The notes: a model not told the origin generated them from the sequence alone. A DNA stretch of 64,000 nt from an uncultured Draconibacterium sp. (GCF_963674925.1 NZ_OY771647.1:2619501-2683500), one strand, 5' to 3'; shown: positions 42,848 to 53,040, numbered from the stretch's first letter. Program-made: numbers and translations.

Positions 42848-45751
42848 ATGTTGAAGAAGAGTAAATTATTGTTTCTTTTTTTATTCCTGTCTGTAGGGAT
42901 TTCTTTTTGTCAATCACCAACCATAGTCAAGAATCCAAAAGCAACATTCGTTTCAGAAAGCTTTACAAAAGATGCTTTCCCCTTGCTTTATAATAACGAG
43001 GGAGCAAATTTATACTATGATGCAAATGATGCTAAAGTGGTGCAAATAGCCACTGAAGATTTGCAAAAGGACATCGAAAGGGTAACAGGTGTAGTTCCTG
43101 AGGTTTCAAGCGAATTTAACTCATCACAGCAGTACGTTGTCATTATTGGTTCCATTGGTAATAATGAACAAATTACCCAATTGGTAAACGAAAATAAACT
43201 GGATGTTAGCGATATAAAAGGACAATGGGAATCGTATAAAATAGTGGTTGTAGAAAACCCATTTCCGAATGTGAAAAAGGCATTAGTAGTTGTTGGTAGC
43301 GACCGCAGGGGAACTGCTTATGGCGTTTATGAAGTCTCTAAGCAAATAGGAGTTTCTCCGTGGTACTACTGGGCCGATGTACCCATCAAAACAAAAGAAA
43401 ATGTCTTTATTAAAAAGGGTAGTTATCAATTTGGGTCACCTACAATCAAGTATCGAGGCATGTTTGTCAACGACGAGAAATTTGCACTTATACCTTGGGC
43501 TGCAGAAACACAAGACCCGGATGTAAAAGGAATTGGTAATAATACCTATCAAAAGATATTTGAGCTGATGCTGCGTACAAGGTCAAATTATTATTGGACA
43601 GCAGGGCATTTACCAAATGCGGAATTAGTTGATGATTATGCTATTGTACTTGGTTCTTCCCATTCTTCTATCATGCTTAAATATAAGTGGAGTTCGTCCA
43701 GGTATGGCGATTGGTCTTATGACACCAACAAAGAAAACCTTTACAATTTTTGGGACAATACGATTAAAGAACGTGGTCCTTTTGAAAACGTTTATACGGT
43801 GGGCATGCGTGGAAGTGGAGACATGCCGATGGGTGGAGGTTTGTCCACTGATGAGGTTGTGGCCTTAATGGAGGAGATCATCCACGATCAAAGAGAAATC
43901 CTGGCCAAAAACATTGATAAGCCCATTGAAGATATTCCACAAGCTTTGATTTTATACAAAGAAGTGTTGGACTTATACAATCAGGGTATCAAAGTACCTG
44001 ACGATGTTACACTTGTTTGGCCCGATGACAATTATGGTTACATCAAACGTCTATCTAACACAAAGGAACAGTTACGGTCTGGCGGTGCAGGTGTTTATTA
44101 TCATTTATCCTATTTGGGTCGTCCACAAACATACTTGTGGCTAAGTACCATCAACCCAATACACATGTGGGAAGAATTGCAGAAAGCATATGATTTTAAT
44201 GCCCGAAAGCTATGGGTGTTTAATGTTGGAGACATTAAGCCGGCAGAATACTCCTATACTTTAGCGATGGATATGGCCTGGGATATGCCAAAATTCAATA
44301 AGGATAATATTAAAAACCATCTTGCAGAGTGGATGGACGATAAGTTTGGCCAGGATAGAAAGCAGGAGATTACAGATATTATGTATCAGTATTATCAATT
44401 AGCATTTGAAAGAAAACCGGAATATATGGGTTGGAACCGAGTTGAACCCAATACGCCAATTGTTAATACAGAGTTTAGTTTTATCAATTATCAGGAAGCA
44501 GAAAGAAGGTTAAATGCCACCAAAAAGAATAAAGAAAAAGCAGAGGCCATTTACAACAGCCTTAGCGAAACCGACAAACCGGCATTTTACGAATTAGTAT
44601 ATTATCCGGTAGCCTGTGCATACTATATGGATGCCCGTATGCTTTTAGCGCAGAAAAACAGGTTGTATGCCCAGCAGAGAAGAGCTAGTACCAACGAATT
44701 GGCAAGATTAGCCCATTCCTATACGGATAGTGCAGTAATCGCAACAAAGCAATACGACGAGATGCTGGACGGTAAATGGATTCACGTGATACACGAAGGA
44801 GGACGCCGGAAGTTTTATGAACCGCCAACAGTTGAAATTGAAGTTCCGACCAATGCCCAAATGGGTATTGCCTGCGAAGGTTTTGAAAACAGAACCATGA
44901 TAGACAACATGATGGAATTGCCCGCTTTCAATAGTACGTATAAAAAACCCTATTACTTCGAGATATTCAATAAAGGACAAAAACCTTTCGACTTTAAAAT
45001 ATCAGCTTCTGACGATTGGATTAAGTTAAGCGCTAAAGAAGGAAAGTGCGTGGATGAAAACCGAATTATTGTTGATATTGATTACGATAAGCTATTCAAA
45101 GCCGAACAATCTGAAAATCATACAAGTTCAATCATCATAGAAGGTGCCGGAAGCTCACAGCAAATAGCTGTCAATGTATATACCCCTGCCAGCGAAACCG
45201 CTGCAAAACTTAAGGGCTTGTTTGTTGAGGACAACGGTGCAATAGCAATCAATGCTGAAAATTATCATCGTAAAAAAGATGGAAAGGGTTTTGGTTGGGA
45301 AATCACAAATGATTTGGGTGTTACCGGTGCAAGTATTGGTGCATATCCGTTTAATGCAGAGCCGGTAGAGCACGAATGGAAATTGGAAAAGGAAGGCGCC
45401 TATGCCGAATATGATTTCTATTGTTTTAATACGGGTTGGATAGATATTTATTCCTATTGCCTGCCAACGTTCCCGCTTAATTCACAGCGACACTGTTTGT
45501 ATGGTATTTCTATAGATGATGCGCCACCATTAATTGTTGATTTTGAGACCCAGTTGCGTAACGAGAAATGGAAACAAAATGTGCAGCGTAATCAGTCGGA
45601 AGATATAACCAAACATTTTATTGCGAAAAGCGGTAAGCATACACTTCGAATTTGGATGATTGACACCGGCGTATTTTTAGACAAAGTCGTCATTGATTTT
45701 GGAGGTTTAAAAAAATCATACATGGGTCTACAAGAAACAAAAGCTAAATAA
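42848..45751 (+). CDS. GH115 alpha-glucuronidase
   Basis: A 967-residue secreted protein (signal MLKKSKLLFLFLFLSVGISFCQ). It has the full GH115 layout: an N-terminal alpha/beta domain (VVVGSDRRGTAYGVYEVSKQIGVSPWYYWADVP), the catalytic barrel (KYRGMFVNDEKFALIPWA, NYYWTAGHLPN, YTVGMRGSGDMPM, WPDDNYGYIKRLS, GVYYHLSYLGRPQTYLWLST), a helical domain, and a C-terminal beta domain. Characterised members remove alpha-1,2-linked (4-O-methyl-)glucuronic acid from xylan or from arabinogalactan. This is the clearest pointer that the target glycan carries glucuronic acid. The next gene starts 3 bp after its stop, so the two are translated from one message. Confidence 0.93.
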   Translation: MLKKSKLLFLFLFLSVGISFCQSPTIVKNPKATFVSESFTKDAFPLLYNNEGANLYYDANDAKVVQIATEDLQKDIERVTGVVPEVSSEFNSSQQYVVIIGSIGNNEQITQLVNENKLDVSDIKGQWESYKIVVVENPFPNVKKALVVVGSDRRGTAYGVYEVSKQIGVSPWYYWADVPIKTKENVFIKKGSYQFGSPTIKYRGMFVNDEKFALIPWAAETQDPDVKGIGNNTYQKIFELMLRTRSNYYWTAGHLPNAELVDDYAIVLGSSHSSIMLKYKWSSSRYGDWSYDTNKENLYNFWDNTIKERGPFENVYTVGMRGSGDMPMGGGLSTDEVVALMEEIIHDQREILAKNIDKPIEDIPQALILYKEVLDLYNQGIKVPDDVTLVWPDDNYGYIKRLSNTKEQLRSGGAGVYYHLSYLGRPQTYLWLSTINPIHMWEELQKAYDFNARKLWVFNVGDIKPAEYSYTLAMDMAWDMPKFNKDNIKNHLAEWMDDKFGQDRKQEITDIMYQYYQLAFERKPEYMGWNRVEPNTPIVNTEFSFINYQEAERRLNATKKNKEKAEAIYNSLSETDKPAFYELVYYPVACAYYMDARMLLAQKNRLYAQQRRASTNELARLAHSYTDSAVIATKQYDEMLDGKWIHVIHEGGRRKFYEPPTVEIEVPTNAQMGIACEGFENRTMIDNMMELPAFNSTYKKPYYFEIFNKGQKPFDFKISASDDWIKLSAKEGKCVDENRIIVDIDYDKLFKAEQSENHTSSIIIEGAGSSQQIAVNVYTPASETAAKLKGLFVEDNGAIAINAENYHRKKDGKGFGWEITNDLGVTGASIGAYPFNAEPVEHEWKLEKEGAYAEYDFYCFNTGWIDIYSYCLPTFPLNSQRHCLYGISIDDAPPLIVDFETQLRNEKWKQNVQRNQSEDITKHFIAKSGKHTLRIWMIDTGVFLDKVVIDFGGLKKSYMGLQETKAK

Positions 45752-45753
45752 AT

Positions 45754-47631
45754 ATGAAACCATTATTCCACATTACCATTTTATCCTTTTTGTTACTGCT
45801 TGCAGCATGTGCAACTAAAGATGATGATACGCAATTAGTTCAATTTGAAGGTGAATTTTATCAAAAAAACTGGGCAATAAACGATTTAAACCCGGAACTA
45901 CCTTCAGACTGGTCGCCATTTGAGTACCTGACTTTTGAAATTAAAGCATCTTCAACCCAGCGTTTTTACCTGAATCTCTATGACGCTGAAGGACTGCGTA
46001 AATTAAAAATACAACCGTTTCAAAATGCATGGGTGCGAGCATCAATACCCCTGGTTCATTTTCAAAAGAGAAATACCAAAGGAAATTCTCTGGCATCCAT
46101 AGGAAAAACTCCTTTGCCCGGCTTATGGGTTGGGTTTACAGATTTGGTTGGATCAATCAATAAAATTGATTCGCTCGGCGTTTATATGGAGTTCCCCATT
46201 GATAATCCAACTTTAGCAATTCGAAATGTACATTTAACAATGGAACGCAAAGATTCTATTCTTTCACCTGTTCCTGTTGTTGATGAGTTTGGTCAGTGGA
46301 TGGCAGCTCAGTGGGATGGAAAAGCAGTTTCATTGGAAGATTTGAAAACATTATGGGATCAGGAGGATGGTTCATTACCGCCAGGTGATTTTAATTATTC
46401 AAAGTTTGGAGGTTATGCTGATACGAAGGCAAACGCAACAGGATTTTTCAGGGTTGAAAAAATAGACGGAAAATGGTGGTTTGTGGATCCTGAAGGTCAT
46501 TTGTTTTTTTCAACAGGAACCACCGGGATTCGTACAGGAAATGAATTTTCCCGCATTGATGGACGAGAATATATTTATGCTTCCTTGCCTCCGGAGAATT
46601 TAGCAAATAATAATGCTAACGCTGTCAGCAGTTCTTCATTTTACGACTGGAATCTTTTTAGGAGGTATGGTGATGACTGGCGTGGGAAATGGGAAGAAAT
46701 GACTGCCCGGAGAATGGATAGTTGGGGATTGAATACCATTGCCAACTGGTCGGATAAAAACCTTGGGCAAAACCAACAAAAGACTTATGTTGCCACACTC
46801 GGTGGATGGGGATTCAGTGCCCAAACAATGGGAATGCCTGATGTTTATGACCCTGATTATGAAGCAGCAATCGATGCTGCTGCAAAAAGACAATGTGAGC
46901 CTTTGAAAGACGATCCTTTTTTGCTGGGTTATTTTGTGGGCAACGAACCGCCATGGCCTGGGAGAGAAATGGATTTAATTCGTGTTATTCTCGAAGGAGA
47001 TGATACGCCTATGAAATCAGCATTGAAAAAATACCTGGCTCAGGGGGACACTCCTGAAAGACGTGTGTCATTCGCTTACGACACGTACAAAAAATTTATT
47101 ACTACGGTAAATGCTGCCATAAAAAAATACGACCCCAATCACCTGAACCTGGGATTGCGTTTTGGCAAAAATCCAACTGATGAAATCCTAAAAGCTTCAG
47201 CAGATATTGGTTTTGATGTTTTCAGCTTAAATATTTATGGGTATGAAGCCTATAAAGACAGATTAGAACGAATCGATAAATTTACCGGCCTTCCGATTAT
47301 CATCGGAGAATTCCACTTTGGTACTCCGGGAAGAGGATTGGCGCCGGGTCTGGCTCAAACGTTGAACCAGGAAGAGCGTGGAGTTGCCTATCGGTATTAC
47401 GTAGAAAATGCAGCGGCTCATCCGTCATTGATTGGCACACACTGGTTTCAGTGGTGGGATCAACCCTCCACAGGCCGCCACGACGGGGAGAACTACAATA
47501 TTGGTTTTGTAAATATTACAGATATTCCTTATAACGAATTGGTTGAAGCGGCAAAAACGACGCACCACAGACTTAAGGATATTCATTTAGGGAATCTGGA
47601 GCCCACAAATCGCAAAGCAAAAGTTCAGTAA
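45754..47631 (+). CDS. GH50/agarase-like clan GH-A enzyme, lipoprotein
   Basis: A 625-residue protein with lipoprotein signal MKPLFHITILSFLLLLAAC. Residues about 25-170 are a carbohydrate-binding-like beta-sandwich. The catalytic part begins at TGFFRVEKIDGKWWFVDPEGHLFFSTGTTGI, the opening typical of agarase-type GH50 proteins. Glu398 in YFVGNEPPW is the likely acid/base and Glu519 in IIIGEFHFG the nucleophile. The end (GTHWFQWWDQPSTGRHDGENYNIGFVNITD) also matches. Characterised GH50 enzymes act on agarose, but many PUL relatives are untested, and nothing else here is agar-specific. It starts 3 bp after GH115 and ends 6 bp before the propeller gene, showing tight coupling. Confidence 0.75.
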   Translation: MKPLFHITILSFLLLLAACATKDDDTQLVQFEGEFYQKNWAINDLNPELPSDWSPFEYLTFEIKASSTQRFYLNLYDAEGLRKLKIQPFQNAWVRASIPLVHFQKRNTKGNSLASIGKTPLPGLWVGFTDLVGSINKIDSLGVYMEFPIDNPTLAIRNVHLTMERKDSILSPVPVVDEFGQWMAAQWDGKAVSLEDLKTLWDQEDGSLPPGDFNYSKFGGYADTKANATGFFRVEKIDGKWWFVDPEGHLFFSTGTTGIRTGNEFSRIDGREYIYASLPPENLANNNANAVSSSSFYDWNLFRRYGDDWRGKWEEMTARRMDSWGLNTIANWSDKNLGQNQQKTYVATLGGWGFSAQTMGMPDVYDPDYEAAIDAAAKRQCEPLKDDPFLLGYFVGNEPPWPGREMDLIRVILEGDDTPMKSALKKYLAQGDTPERRVSFAYDTYKKFITTVNAAIKKYDPNHLNLGLRFGKNPTDEILKASADIGFDVFSLNIYGYEAYKDRLERIDKFTGLPIIIGEFHFGTPGRGLAPGLAQTLNQEERGVAYRYYVENAAAHPSLIGTHWFQWWDQPSTGRHDGENYNIGFVNITDIPYNELVEAAKTTHHRLKDIHLGNLEPTNRKAKVQ

Positions 47632-47637
47632 AATAGC

Positions 47638-49703
47638 ATGAGAACAAACTCTAAAAATAATAGTCTAACAATTTTTAATTGTATTTCGGGGAATGGAGTA
47701 TTCAAAATTTTACTTGTTCTGTTTGCATGGGGATTATTTTCATTGCAGGCCTATTCTCAATTAGAAGGAGCTGAAGCTATCCCCGCCGGCGGTGAGGGTA
47801 ATTATGGTATTATTGACGGAGCTGCCAGTGGGACATGCGATGTATACGGAAATGGACCGTATGACCTGTTTGTGGGCTTACGGACACTATACCCCTTCGA
47901 ACGTTTTGATGATGAGGACACACCTGTTTACGGAGAAAAAGTTGCCGTCAAATCTCCCAACTCAGGAGGTTATGTATTTCAGCATACCGACGGAACAATT
48001 TATGCACTGTCGTATTCGATTAAACAAATTCAGCTGCTGTCCCTTAACCGGACTTTGTTGGAATTCGAAACAATTGCAACACACCAGGTGGATAAAATGA
48101 GTGGCAGTTTAACTGGTTTTATCGACAAACAAGGTAAACTGCATGTATTTCATGTAAGTTACGATGACACTAAAATAACCGGAGCAGGAGACAGACCTCC
48201 TTTCCCCAGTTCCCGAAGTTCCAGAAATAAAGACGATATTCCCTTTCACCATCAAAAAGAATACGCCGCTTATGATGGAGCCGGGCTTGCCAAAAATCCA
48301 TCCTGGTATTCCCGCGGACCACGACTTTTTCATGCCCAATTCTCCGACATAAAAATGACAAAACTGGAGAAAAATGAGCCTGTTGAGGTAGATAGTCGCA
48401 ATTGCTATTTTAAGTTTGGAAGCAGAGGACTTGCGATGGCAATCTATGACCCGGAAACAAAAATTCCACAAGTTGTAGGTGCCAATCAAACCGGCATGAC
48501 AAGAGTTTTTCAAAACAGTTCACCCAACGGAGTTGAAATTAATGAAGTTCGGTATCCAGTTGACGATACACCAGACCATGTAATTCTGCGCCATCCGGTT
48601 ATTCACCCCAACGTAAAGACCATTACCAATCCTAAAAACGGACTTTCTGATTTGTTGATTGGCGATACCGGGCGTTTATGGTTTTACCCGCTCAAGGGTA
48701 TGCTTAAAGACAACACACCAATTTATGGCGAACCAAAACCCGTTTTATGCAAGTCGGCCGATATAGTATGCGGAAGGCTACCCGTGGTTTCTCCCGGAGA
48801 TGTGGATAATGATGGTTTGATTGATTTTCTGGTGGGAAACGATGCCGGCGAATTGCTTTTTGTGAAAAATATCGGTTCGAAGAACGCTCCCGAATTTGCC
48901 AACCCCGTTCCTGTACTTATTGATGGAAAAACGTTTCAGATTCATGCAGGCTATCAGGGATCGATTCAGGGTCCTCCTGAATCCGCCTGGGGATATACCT
49001 GCCCAACACTTTACGACTGGAATAACGACGGGAAGCTGGACATTGTAATGAACAGTATTTTGGGCGATATCGTAACTTTTATTCAAGTTGAAGGAGATGG
49101 AGACCGACCCGCTTTCTCCGAAATGAAAAAAATATATTGTGAAGGCCTTGACTTACATTTATCGTGGCGCACCCAGCCAGGTATCACAACCTGGGGAGGC
49201 GAAACAGCACCCTGTATATTGCCAACGACGAAAACAATGAATTCCGGTGTTTTTACCAAATCGATATTCAGAATGTGGTTCGGGGGGATGTGTTAAGACT
49301 GGAAACCGGAGAAGCAATCCGGGCACACGACAAACGTTTTGTTGGGCAGTGGGGTCGTTCAAAAATTGTTCCGGTTGACTGGGATCATGATGGAAAGATC
49401 GACCTGATGGTTGGCACAAGCAGAGCGCAGTCGATACCGGGACCCGGTGGTATGCCAGATAATTTGGAAGGAAACGAAAGACAGGCATGTGTCCTTTTAA
49501 TGAAAAATGTGGGCACAAATGCAAAACCTGAATTTGCCTATCCGGTGCGCATACAATACAAAGGAGAAGTCATTAAATTGGGAACACACAGTTGCTCTCC
49601 TGCTCCGGTTGATTTAGGTCGTGGTGTAGTCGATTTGGTAGTCGCCAGAGAATCCGGAAAGCTGATGTATTATAACCGGGAAGATTTAAGCTCAACGAAT
49701 TAA
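47638..49703 (+). pseudogene. FG-GAP/VCBS propeller protein, interrupted by a frameshift
   Basis: Two overlapping frames form one gene. Frame 1 runs from the ATG at 47638 to a stop at 49296; its last ~30 codons lose all similarity. Frame 3 takes over near 49210 and continues to 49703. Joining at GGETA...LYIANDENNEFRCFYQ restores a smooth sequence, which needs one extra base around 49205-49214 (loss of one base in GCACCC would explain it). The product would have about 688 residues, with an export signal near residues 22-42 and propeller loops DVDNDGLIDF, DWNNDGKLDI and DWDHDGKIDL. The block GSIQGPPESAWGY...WRTQP is shared with the protein at 14143. It sits between the GH50-like gene and an unknown enzyme. 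A sequencing error is as likely as a real mutation. Confidence 0.8.
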
Positions 49704-49717
49704 TAGTAATTCCGCTC

Positions 49718-51610
49718 ATGAAATTTTTATTGGTTCTTATATTAAGTTCAGTTCTGTGTTGTTTTGTTTCTTGTCATTCAACCAACCAAAAAGAATCTGA
49801 TCAGTTAACCGATGCAACATTAATTACCATTCGCGATGATTTCGACACTCGTGTGGCCGACTATTTTGAAGCACAAAAAAATATTCCGCTTTCAAAATGG
49901 AAAAGTTCGGGATGGAATGAGGCCCAATGCCATTCGTATCCCCGGATAGAATATGCAACCGTAAATCTTTGGTATGGTCAGAATATTGACTCCGCCAATA
50001 TTGCACTTGTAGAGTATGCCGACTATTTTATCAAAAACCCGGACCAGGTTTTACACCGAGACTACTTTCACTGGCATTCGGAGATGGCGCTTCGTTTAAT
50101 CGAATTTTTTGGTACGAGTGGAATCAAAACAGCGGGTTTGATAAAACCGGAAACGGAAGATAAAATATTTGAATCTGTGTGGCTTTATGCAAAACGCCGG
50201 CAGGAAGATCAGATTGGAGCCAATACTAAAGCCGAGGCCGACCATGAAATATCTAAAACCTGGTACATTTATGAATCGGAGAATCATCATGCACAGAGTT
50301 TTACCACGCTTTGGCATTTTTCAAAACTGATAAAAGACCGGCCCGGTTTTAAAGACCGGAAATATGATGACGGGCGAACCGCCGCCGAGCATTATGAGGC
50401 GTGGAAAGCATACCTAAAAATGTACTTTACCGAACGGGCAAAAAAAGGCATTTATATCGAAATGATGAGCCGGGATTACAACCATAAATCAGTGAAAGGG
50501 ATGTTTAATGTGTATGATTTTACTACCGATACAGAACTAAAAAGAAAAGCTGGCTATTATATCGATTTGTATTTCACCTACTGGGGAGAAGAACAGCTTA
50601 ACGGGATTTCGGGAGGCGGAAAATCAAGGCTTTATTCCGACATTTCACCCGGAACATCCGAATATGGCTACCTTTTCTTTGGTATTGGCGGGAAGCCACG
50701 CTTTCAGAGTACATTGCTTTCCGCCATGACTACAAGCTATCGTCCCCCGTTGGTGGTGGTTGATATTGCCTGCGACATAGAAGGAAGAGGCATTTATGAA
50801 GTACGGCAACGTGCCATGGGGCTGGCAGAGCCCGGACATTATGAAAACCCTGTTTACCACATGCGTACTGATTTCGGCGGCATCGTGCGGTATTCGTATT
50901 GTACCCCCGATTTTATAATTGGTACGGCCATGTTTGAGGCACGGCCAAGGGAAGATTGGGCTTTAATCAGTTCTCAAAACCAATCACATGGTGTCATCTT
51001 TGCCGGAAACGAAAAGGCAGGTATAATGCCGCAATGTGAGAAAACGGCAAACAACAGGTCGTACAATTCGCAGTGGTCAGTTCAAAAAAATGGCACGCTG
51101 ATTTGTCAAAAACTGCAAACCAACCAACGGGCAGGGAGATCGGTTGTATGGTTTTCGGAAACAGGACTTAGCGAGCCGATGGAAGAAGGCAATTGGGTTT
51201 TTGCTGAGGCGAAAGGAGCATATGCTGCCGTTCGTGAAGTTGGTGGTGGATACACCTGGGAGGATGAAGATGGAAGGACAAAAGGGATATGGCTGGTCTG
51301 TGAAAATGAATACGCTCCGGTAATATTGGAAGTTGACCAGAAGGCGAATTATAAATCCTTTGAAGAGTTCCGTGCAAAGGTGCTCGGCAATCAACTGACT
51401 TTTGAGAACCATATTTTACAGTACACCAGCATCTATGGCGATTCGTTTACATTCTATGCGGACTATTCATCCCCTCCAAAAATAGATAGTACTCCTGTTG
51501 ATTATGCTCCGGCAAAAGTATACGACAGTCCCTTCCTAAAAGCCGACTGGAACAGTGGTGTGGTTCATATTCAGAAGGGAACAAGAAAATTGGTTTTGGA
51601 TTTTAATTAA
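49718..51610 (+). CDS. Uncharacterised secreted protein, possible polysaccharide lyase
   Basis: A 630-residue protein with lipoprotein signal MKFLLVLILSSVLCCFVSC. I do not recognise the family. The N-terminal ~330 residues look alpha-helical and rich in aromatic residues, like an (alpha/alpha) toroid; the C-terminal ~280 residues look like a beta-sandwich. That two-part layout occurs in several lyase families. Candidate catalytic motifs are YESENHHAQSFTTLW (Asn189, His190, His191) and SRDYNHKSVKG (Tyr254, Asn255, His256), which resemble the Asn/His/Tyr sets of toroid lyases. GH105, which acts on unsaturated uronides made by lyases, is encoded 33 bp downstream. The lyase idea is inference from layout and neighbours; a glycosidase is also possible. 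Confidence 0.6.
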   Translation: MKFLLVLILSSVLCCFVSCHSTNQKESDQLTDATLITIRDDFDTRVADYFEAQKNIPLSKWKSSGWNEAQCHSYPRIEYATVNLWYGQNIDSANIALVEYADYFIKNPDQVLHRDYFHWHSEMALRLIEFFGTSGIKTAGLIKPETEDKIFESVWLYAKRRQEDQIGANTKAEADHEISKTWYIYESENHHAQSFTTLWHFSKLIKDRPGFKDRKYDDGRTAAEHYEAWKAYLKMYFTERAKKGIYIEMMSRDYNHKSVKGMFNVYDFTTDTELKRKAGYYIDLYFTYWGEEQLNGISGGGKSRLYSDISPGTSEYGYLFFGIGGKPRFQSTLLSAMTTSYRPPLVVVDIACDIEGRGIYEVRQRAMGLAEPGHYENPVYHMRTDFGGIVRYSYCTPDFIIGTAMFEARPREDWALISSQNQSHGVIFAGNEKAGIMPQCEKTANNRSYNSQWSVQKNGTLICQKLQTNQRAGRSVVWFSETGLSEPMEEGNWVFAEAKGAYAAVREVGGGYTWEDEDGRTKGIWLVCENEYAPVILEVDQKANYKSFEEFRAKVLGNQLTFENHILQYTSIYGDSFTFYADYSSPPKIDSTPVDYAPAKVYDSPFLKADWNSGVVHIQKGTRKLVLDFN

Positions 51611-51643
51611 ACAGTATAATACAAGCAAAAAATAACATCAACT

Positions 51644-52780
51644 ATGAAAGCATTAAAAATACCGGTATTATTAGCCATCGTTGTTTGCGTATCACTCATT
51701 TCGTGTCAACCCAAAAGCGACAACAAATCAAATTCAAAATATTTTAGCAACTGGCCCGAAGGAGCATCACCCGAAGTAGTGGGGGAACGGCTGGCCGAAA
51801 ACTTTTTGGACCGAAAATTTCGTTTTCAGGAGGGGCAGTTTGGTCGCCTTATTTATCCCGAAGTGTGTGCGTGGTATGGTGCATTGAAAGTGGCAGACCT
51901 CACCAATGACGATGATCTTAGGGAACAATTAATTCGTCATTATGATCTTTTCCTGACACCGGAAGGGAGTACATACATTGTTGACAGAGCACACGTTGAT
52001 TACAGGGTAACCGGAGTCGTGCCCCTCGAAATTTATATTCAAACCAAGGATGAGAAATACCTCAAAGATGGCATACGTTGGGCCGATGCACAATGGGAAG
52101 ATCCAACATCAGATGGAATTACCAAAGAAGCCCGCTATTGGGTAGATGATATTTACATGATATCGTCGTTGCAGGTGGAAGCTTACCGGGCAACCGGAGA
52201 GTTAAAATACCTCGACCGGGCTGCACTTACAACAGCTACATATTTGGATAAACTACAAGAGCCAAACGGGCTATTTCATCATGCTGAAGATTCTCCATTC
52301 TTCTGGGGACGTGGAAATGGTTGGTACGCGGCAGGAATGGCTGAATTATTAAGCGAATTACCGGAAGATAATCAATATTACGAGCGGATAATGAGAGGTT
52401 ATCGCACCATGATGGAATCGCTTTTGAAATACCAGAGCGAAGAAGGTTTGTGGCGACAGTTGGTGGATAAACCGGAATCGTGGCTCGAGACTTCGGGAAC
52501 CGGTATGTTTGCCTTTGCCATGGTTACCGGTGTAAAAAATGGCTGGCTGGAAGCCGATGTGTATGGACCGGCAGCACGAAAAGCCTGGGTGGCGCTGGTT
52601 AACGAAATTGATGCTGAAGGAAACGTACAAAACGTTTGTGTGGGAACCAACAAAGCATTTAAAGAAGTTGGTCCAGACCTGGATAAACAACTTGAATTTT
52701 ACCTGGGACGCGACCGCGACACGGGTGATCTACACGGACAGGCGCCTGTTTTATGGACGGCCATGGCTTTGCTCAAATAA
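51644..52780 (+). CDS. GH105 unsaturated uronyl hydrolase, lipoprotein
   Basis: A 378-residue protein with lipoprotein signal MKALKIPVLLAIVVCVSLISC and an (alpha/alpha)6 barrel of the GH88/GH105 clan. Signatures are DYRVTGVVPLEIY, ARYWVDDIYMISSLQ with the catalytic-type Asp168/Asp169, FFWGRGNGWYAAGMAELL and SWLETSGTGMFAFAMV. These enzymes hydrate the 4,5-double bond of the uronic acid that a lyase leaves at the non-reducing end, releasing it as a keto-deoxy acid. Its presence therefore implies a lyase in the same pathway. It is the last gene of the HTCS locus. Confidence 0.93.
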   Translation: MKALKIPVLLAIVVCVSLISCQPKSDNKSNSKYFSNWPEGASPEVVGERLAENFLDRKFRFQEGQFGRLIYPEVCAWYGALKVADLTNDDDLREQLIRHYDLFLTPEGSTYIVDRAHVDYRVTGVVPLEIYIQTKDEKYLKDGIRWADAQWEDPTSDGITKEARYWVDDIYMISSLQVEAYRATGELKYLDRAALTTATYLDKLQEPNGLFHHAEDSPFFWGRGNGWYAAGMAELLSELPEDNQYYERIMRGYRTMMESLLKYQSEEGLWRQLVDKPESWLETSGTGMFAFAMVTGVKNGWLEADVYGPAARKAWVALVNEIDAEGNVQNVCVGTNKAFKEVGPDLDKQLEFYLGRDRDTGDLHGQAPVLWTAMALLK

Positions 52781-52985
52781 ACCCTTATTAAAATTTGACA
52801 TTAGATTCATTCTAAATCGACGAAACAAACCGTATTTACAATCTGTTTTATCATTTTAATCACCAACAATAGCCCGAAAAGTAGTCATCAAAGTTAAAGC
52901 TATATTGTAGGGGAGGGAATTCACCTTCTCTATTAAACTGAAATTATTCTAAAAAACAGGAAAGTTGCAGTAATGTTACAGTAGT

Positions 52986-53035
52986 AAAAATAAAACTCCG
53001 ATAACTTGTTGTTTATAAACTTATTATCGGAGTTT
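52986..53035 (-). terminator. Terminator of the tRNA-Leu gene
   Basis: AAACTCCGATAA (52993-53004) pairs perfectly with TTATCGGAGTTT (53024-53035) around a 19-nt loop. On the - strand it lies 5 nt beyond the tRNA 3' end and is followed by a T-rich run. It may also stop + strand transcription from the GH105 side. Confidence 0.8.
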
Positions 53036-53040
53036 GTGAG

